This document shows positions 58,656-64,000 of a DNA stretch of 64,000 bases, one piece after another (positions within the stretch are counted from its first letter, which is position 1; each line of letters starts with the position of its first letter). The position numbers and the translations under genes are program-made. Source of the DNA: Saturnia japonica (taxonomy: Eukaryota > Arthropoda > Insecta > Lepidoptera > Saturniidae). The notes beneath the pieces are model-generated. The model was not told the origin of the DNA. It saw only the letters and a list, made by a program, of their open reading frames with translations, and made no database searches. The DNA is taken from the NCBI GenBank assembly GCA_033032175.1, contig CM065307.1, forward strand, positions 744,001 through 808,000, given 5' to 3'.

Positions 58656-61600
58656 GTACTGAGCAAGCGTATCAAGTTACTTCTGACAATCCTGGTAAGT
58701 ACACTTCAATTGTTTTGTTTCCAGTGGATATGCAAATGATTATTACGAATACAAATAATTTGAGACCGACTCCAAGTATTAAAATCCTTGGCTTACGGGG
58801 TTGTGCCTTGATTGATACCGCTGCGAAAAGTTCAGTAGCGGGCTACAGTCTTTATAATATTTTTAAACAGAAGGGGCTCTCCTTCAAAACCAAAGAGTTA
58901 TATGTCAAGCTTGCTGATGAAGTTGTTCGGCCACGTGAGATTTTGGTATACTCTGTGGATGTCACAATTACGCCGGATAAAACTATTATATTAGATTTTG
59001 TTGTTTTTCCTGATGCGAACAATAATGAGACTCTTCTGGGAATTGAATTCCTACATGCTGCTGGGATGATCATAGACTTTGCTTCGTCTTCTTGGCATTT
59101 TTCAGGAAGCAGTTTGGTTTACCCGCTCGAGTATGAGGACAGGGAACCAATGCAAACTCATCCAGTGGTTGTGTCTTCCATCCTGTTGAGGGATGATGAG
59201 GGTCCAATGCTAACCGGTGATCAGCATCAAGAGCTTGTGGAACTTCTCCGGAGCCAAGAGGATATCTTCAAGCCAGGAGGGAGGACCTACCTCGTATGCT
59301 GAGCATCACATTAATACGGGAGACCACTCACCTGTTGCTGTCCCGCCTTACTGCCTCACCCCTGCTAAGAAGGTAACCATGGAGGCTGGAATTAATAAAA
59401 TGTTGAAAGAAGGAATAATTGAAGAATTTGAATCAGCGTGGGCTGCCCCCGCCATATTGGTACCGAAGAAAGATGGTAGGTATCGTTTTTGTGTCGATTA
59501 TCGGCGACTTAATGCGATCACTAACAGTGATTCATATCCTTTGCCTGTCATAGAGGATCTTCTGCATGCTACTAAGAGAGAGGGGTATATAAGTACTATA
59601 GATCTAAGGTCTAGTTACTGGCAAGTACCTGTTGCGGACTCAGATAAAGACAAGACCGCATTCATTTCACCGTTAGGCACTTATCGCTTTAAGCGTATGC
59701 CATTTGGTTTGAAGAATGCTCCGGCCACCTTCCAACGGCTAATGAATCGATTTCTTTCTGGAACTGCATTGAAGGATGTTACTCTGTTGGTATTTTTAGA
59801 TGATCTCCTGGTCTTATCTGATGGTTTTACTCAGCATCTGAAGGATTTGGAAGCCGTCTTCAACCGCCTACGTAATTTTGGTTTGCATGCCAACCGTGAT
59901 AAATGCTCTTTCGCCTGTGAACAAGTGAAGTACTTGGGACATCTTATCACACCCAAGGGGATCATGCCAGATGACTCCAAAGTCCAAGCAATCCTACAGA
60001 TGAGAGAACCAACTAACATTAAGCATCTTAAAACATTTTTGCAAACTTGTTCATGGTTTCGAAAATTTATTCCAGGATTTTCTGCTATTGCTCAACCTCT
60101 AACAAAACTAACCAAGAAAAACCAACCTTGGACTTGGAATGAAGTACAGCAGCATGCCTTCCTTCTTCTTGAGCTGAAGAAGAGTTTGATATCAGCTCCT
60201 GTCCTAGTCCAACCTGACTATGCCAAACCCTTCGTCATACGCACCGACGCTGGTAACTATGCTCTGGGAGCCGTCCTTCTGCAGGGCGAAGGCCATGAGG
60301 AGCATCCTATAGAATATTCAAGTCGTTTACTCAATCCTGCTGAACGCAAGTATAGCACTACTGAAAGGGAAGCTCTCGCTGTAGTGTGGGCACTCGAGAA
60401 GTATCGTCCTTACATTGAAGGGCATCCTGTGGTTGTTAGAACTGACCACCAGCCTTTGAAGTGGCTTTTAACATTAAAATCACCTAGTGGCCGTCTGATG
60501 CGATGGGCACTCAAACTACAAGCGTTTGATATACGGTACGAGTACACACCTCGAAAATCAAATGTAGTGGCGGATACATTAAGCCGCCCTGCCTGTGGTG
60601 AAGGCTCTCCAGGTGATTGTGGAGTCTGTTCTGCTCTTATAGATTTACCAATCGTGAATCCTGCTGAACTTCGGTCTACTCATCTCGATGATCCAGAAGT
60701 GAACAAGATCATTCAAGACCTGGAACACTCTTCTGATCCTACAGCGCCTGCTCGTTGGTTAGAACGAGGCTTTCTCATGAACCAAGGCGTTCTTTATTGT
60801 TATGGGCCAGACTCGGACTCTGAAGAGCCCCAGTTGGTGGTACCCGTTTCAATGGTGGAGGCCATCTTGAAAGAGTTCCACGACGCGCCCACCGCTGGTC
60901 ACCAGGGAATTGACCGTACAATCGACCGAATTCGACAGAGATATTACTTTACTGGAATGCGTAAATACGTCGTAGAGTACCTCAAGAACTGTATCGACTG
61001 CCAGAGGTACAAATACAGTAACCTGAAGCCCACTGGTTTACTGCAGACGCCAGTTCTGCAGCAACGTGGTGAAGTACTTGCTGTCGACCTTTTTGGACCT
61101 TTACCTGAAGCAGAGACAGGTGAGAAATGGATTCTTGTTGTAGAAGACACTTCCACTCGTTGGGTGGAGTTGTATGCTCTTCAGGAAGCTACTGCCGAAG
61201 CTTGCGCAAAGCTTTTGATCGAGGAATATTTTCTACGATATGGTTTTCTCAGGCGAATTATATCAGACAATGATGTACAGTTTATTTCTGCTCCTATGCA
61301 ATAATGTATGTTCCTGTTCGGTATTAAACAAAATCTAATACCACTCTATCATTCCCAAGCTAATCCAGCTGAGAGGAAGAACCGGGATCTTAAAACACAG
61401 CTGTCTATGTTGGTCAAGAATGAACACCGCACGTGGCCTGCGTGCCTGCCCCAGATTCGCTTCTCGCTCAACACTGCTACGTGCTCTACCACCAGTCTGT
61501 CACCTGCTTAAATGACGTTTGGACGTAACCTACGCACACCTTTTGACGTGCATCACGATCTGCGAGCTATTCTTACCAAGGAAACTTTCGTTCCTCAGGT

Positions 61601-62000
61601 GACGCCTTATCTTTTGAAGTTTGTGACTTCACTTCAGGAAGTACGAGACCAAGTCGAGAGACAGCAGGACCTGCGAAAGGAGTATGCTGACGCGTCTCGT
61701 CGCCCGTCGCCTAGCTTACAGGTTGTTGACTTAGTTCTGTTGAAAACGCATGCGCTTAGTAATTCCTCAAAGGGTCGCACTCGGAAGCTTATGCCTCTGA
61801 GAGATGGGCCTTATACTATTAAAAAGGTTGTAAGTCCGACCTCTTACGAGGTTGTGGATAATCAAGGTCAAGTGTTGGGTAGTTTCCACACGTCCGAGCT
61901 TACCGCGTTGGTATCGGAGACAGCCAGTATGCTACAACCGATACAACCTCGTCGCTTAAGAGGTCGCCCGCGCAAAGTTTCTCGGCATGTACCCAGTTAG
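58656..62000 (+). pseudogene. Gypsy pol of the second element, four lesions
   Basis: Protease lies in a frame shifted from gag (58656-59290) with CALIDTAAKSSVAG. The active-site triad is DTA rather than DTG; some lineages use it, so it may not be a defect. A +1 shift in the GGAGGGAGGA tract (about 59275) leads to RT (VDYRRLNAI, FLDDLLVLS), RNase H (RTDAGNYALGAVLL) and integrase (TAGHQGIDRTIDRIRQRYYF...CIDCQRYK; VDLFGPL; ISDNDVQFIS). In-frame TAA codons interrupt integrase at 61302-61304, just before the region with the catalytic Glu (NPAERKNRDL), and at 61509-61511. The last segment ends RGRPRKVSRHVPS at 62000. Not functional as written. Confidence 0.88.
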
Positions 62001-62053
62001 AGTCATCGTGCTTTTTGTCTTTGCCGATTCCCTCCCTGGTTATTTCGTGAATC

Positions 62054-62284
62054 GGAGGAGGAGGATGTAGCACGATCATTTCTGAACGCATCATAGATCG
62101 CGTGATATCCCGGCAGCCAATGAGAGACGACTGTGACTCAGTGATCCGTCGTGCTTGCCGCAGGACACGTGTGTGAAAAGCATTACATTTATTTTCTCTT
62201 GTTTAGCGCGAATTATCGGTAGCCGAATTGATAACCCACGCTAAAGGTTATATTTATTAATACAAAATAAACATTTTCATTACA
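62054..62284 (+). repeat. Candidate polypurine tract and 3' LTR of the second Gypsy element
   Basis: A purine run (GGAGGAGGAGGA) precedes TGTAGCACGATC at 62066. A matching TTACA terminus at 62284 would give a 219-bp LTR with TGTA...TACA ends and an AATAAA at about 62268. Without a 5' partner the boundaries cannot be confirmed. Confidence 0.4.
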
Positions 62285-63125
62285 CAGATACATATATCTT
62301 GATTGCAATAACTTCATACTCAAAGAGAACACAGACTTGTTTATCTATACCATTATTATAAAGAGGTAGCAAAAACCCATACGAAGTCGCAGATGGTTGT
62401 TAGTATTTATTAAAATGTTTTATATTTTATTCAAATATTACAGATGCAGTTCTTGTTACTACGCGACGTATTTTCTATCTCTACATTAGTATAAAGTATT
62501 TCGCTTTAATTTGCGCATTTTAATATAATGTATATAAATAGTAAATTAGGTAGTAATATTAATAAAAATATTGGATAATCCCGTATTGAAATATTTCTTG
62601 TAAACCAACAAATTTAATGTCACCAGTCATTTATATAAATTACTGATTTGTTATAATACTACAACACGTACGCATTTAACAACACATAGTACAGACGTAT
62701 TCTAACGCGTCATACATTATCTAAATTACTCAGGCCTACGTTACTTTGAACTATTCATTCCATTGTGCTGAGAAAAACACGTTTACAGGTATAAGTAAGT
62801 GCCATTCATGTTATGTATCTTTCTTATATAAAAACTTGATTTACGTTTCACATATTTAATTATTTTTTTATGTCAACACTGGCCTTTATATTTCGGTCAT
62901 TGGAGACGTATTCAAAAACTTAGCAGTTATTAACAAAAAATTGTTTTTTGTTAAAATTTCTTTGGTACCGTTGTGAGTTGAAACGCGATGAAACTAAAAA
63001 GCGACATTAAAAAGGGACAAACACATGCTATTATATAATACATCTATAGGATTTAACCTGCGAGAGAATGATATAGAAATACATTATACACGGTTAATGC
63101 AAATCCTGATTTTCACGACAATGAT
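62285..63125. other. No gene seen
   Basis: AT-rich sequence with no supported feature. Confidence 0.5.
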
Positions 63126-63129
63126 CGTC

Positions 63130-63300
63130 GTCGAATTCGCCTAGCGGTGATACGACCGGGCTTGTACGCATTGTTTTATGTACAGTACGCGTGGTCGATA
63201 ATTCGAATCCCGCTGAATTTTTAAAAAGTGATTTATGAAAGATATTTTTATGTTTTCTGAAGGTTTCACATCTACCGCGTGTTCCTTTATTTTTGTAGTA
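63130..63300 (+). mobile_element. Possible SINE with tRNA-like head
   Basis: CGCCTAGCGGTGATACGACC resembles an A box region and AATTCGAATCCCGCTG a B box. No second copy in the window supports the body. Confidence 0.35.
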
Positions 63301-63479
63301 AAAACTTTTTGTTAAGCGAATTTTGGTAGTGGACAACTTATTAGTTCACGATTTACAAAATTCAAAATTGAGTTTTCATTTCTGTCGGTAGCCCTTATGA
63401 CTGCCTCTGCTATGTAACTAATGGTACGGACAATGCAATCTAGTAACTTCGGCGACTACCGTGATATCTAGAATCCATC

Positions 63480-63630
63480 ATCGGCCCCCACTGTGATGCC
63501 AGTCTAGTCAAATATCTTAACGTTATATTTGAAAGACATCATGTTGTTAGAAGGAAAGAACACACTGGCCGGGAAAAAGTTCCACAGCGTCACAGTACGG
63601 CAAATTTTTTGTTTTTGCCGAGATGGAGGT
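63480..63630 (+). repeat. Dispersed repeat fragment
   Basis: It contains AGACATCATGTTGTTAGAAG and ACACACTGGCCGGGAAAAAG, phrases of a recurrent lepidopteran repeat recalled from memory. Confidence 0.35.
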
Positions 63631-64000
63631 TACCGTAACTAACTCATATGTATAACTGCACATCTTTAAACACAATATACACACATACACACCTCAGTTT
63701 TGGTTTTTGTTAGTCTTTTTTTTTAGTTTTAAATTACGTATAGTTTTTAAATACCGAATAAAATTCCGGAGGTGGGTGATAACTGCTACAACACAGTTTA
63801 TAACTAAAGTAGTTGCTAACGTTACATTATTTTGTTTTATGTATAATATGTTAATGTAAGAGAATAAATTAAATAAATAAATCGCTCCTTAGCCTGGCGC
63901 GTATGGTTCTGTTATGAAAAGGAGAAGAGGGAGTTAGGTTTATTAGAATTCTATATCATCAATAATTTGCCTCTATTACGGATTAAGAATACTTAAAATC

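Larger units (their letters stand above)
57300..62284 (+). mobile_element. Second Ty3/Gypsy element, 5' LTR missing
   Basis: Gag, protease, RT, RNase H and integrase follow in order, with a candidate 3' LTR. It is unrelated in sequence to the composite element (different Gag type, two knuckles, FLDD in RT). No 5' LTR or leader is seen. Confidence 0.85.

Noticed and set aside
58695..58724. A GTAAGT...TTTCCAG pair in the second Gypsy element that looks like an intron between gag and protease
   Set aside because: It would be only 30 nt, too short to splice, and its removal keeps the frame that ends in a stop, so it does not join gag to protease.

Overview
The window is a stretch of insect nuclear genome, almost certainly from a moth or butterfly. 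It is AT-rich, has short GT-AG exons separated by repeat-filled introns, and carries tRNA-headed SINEs and other interspersed repeats of lepidopteran type. One host gene is recognisable, a 195-residue typical 2-Cys peroxiredoxin that I match to lepidopteran thioredoxin peroxidase. No bacterial-type organisation, CRISPR array or rRNA gene is visible.

Layout. Positions 38-642 hold a gutted pogo/Tigger-type DNA transposon. The peroxiredoxin gene occupies 2889-8973 on the minus strand in four coding exons (588 nt, 195 codons plus stop), with introns stuffed with repeats. A second minus-strand gene reads from a 5'UTR exon near 18.43-18.49 kb, through a first coding exon at 17681-17772, to a last exon at 10883-11096. 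It predicts a 101-residue protein with a C-terminal membrane tail that I do not recognise. From 18.5 to 44.7 kb I see no intact host gene. That region holds SINEs, inverted-repeat elements of MITE type, a hAT transposase remnant, a mariner-like element (DD41D spacing, 30091-31393), an R1-clade LINE fragment nested in another repeat, a jockey-type LINE tail and a THAP/P-type transposase remnant.

The right third is dominated by Ty3/Gypsy retrotransposons. The most unusual object is at 44762-53014: one pair of very short LTRs (44 and 71 bp) with a 5-bp target duplication (GACAG) encloses two collinear gag-pol copies (about 99% identical, constant offset 3818 bp). They are joined by a 531-bp antisense fragment of a jockey-type LINE. 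Both copies carry the same two reading-frame breaks. A second mariner copy lies at 54431-55733. It has the same 1303-bp length as the first but a stop at a different codon. A second, unrelated Gypsy element (57.3-62.3 kb) has lost its 5' LTR and carries several frame breaks.

Functionally, the peroxiredoxin (cytosolic peroxide removal) is the only gene whose job can be stated. The rest records repeated invasion and nesting of mobile DNA. All element boundaries were read by eye from terminal repeats and target duplications; identities to named families rest on recalled motifs, not on a search.
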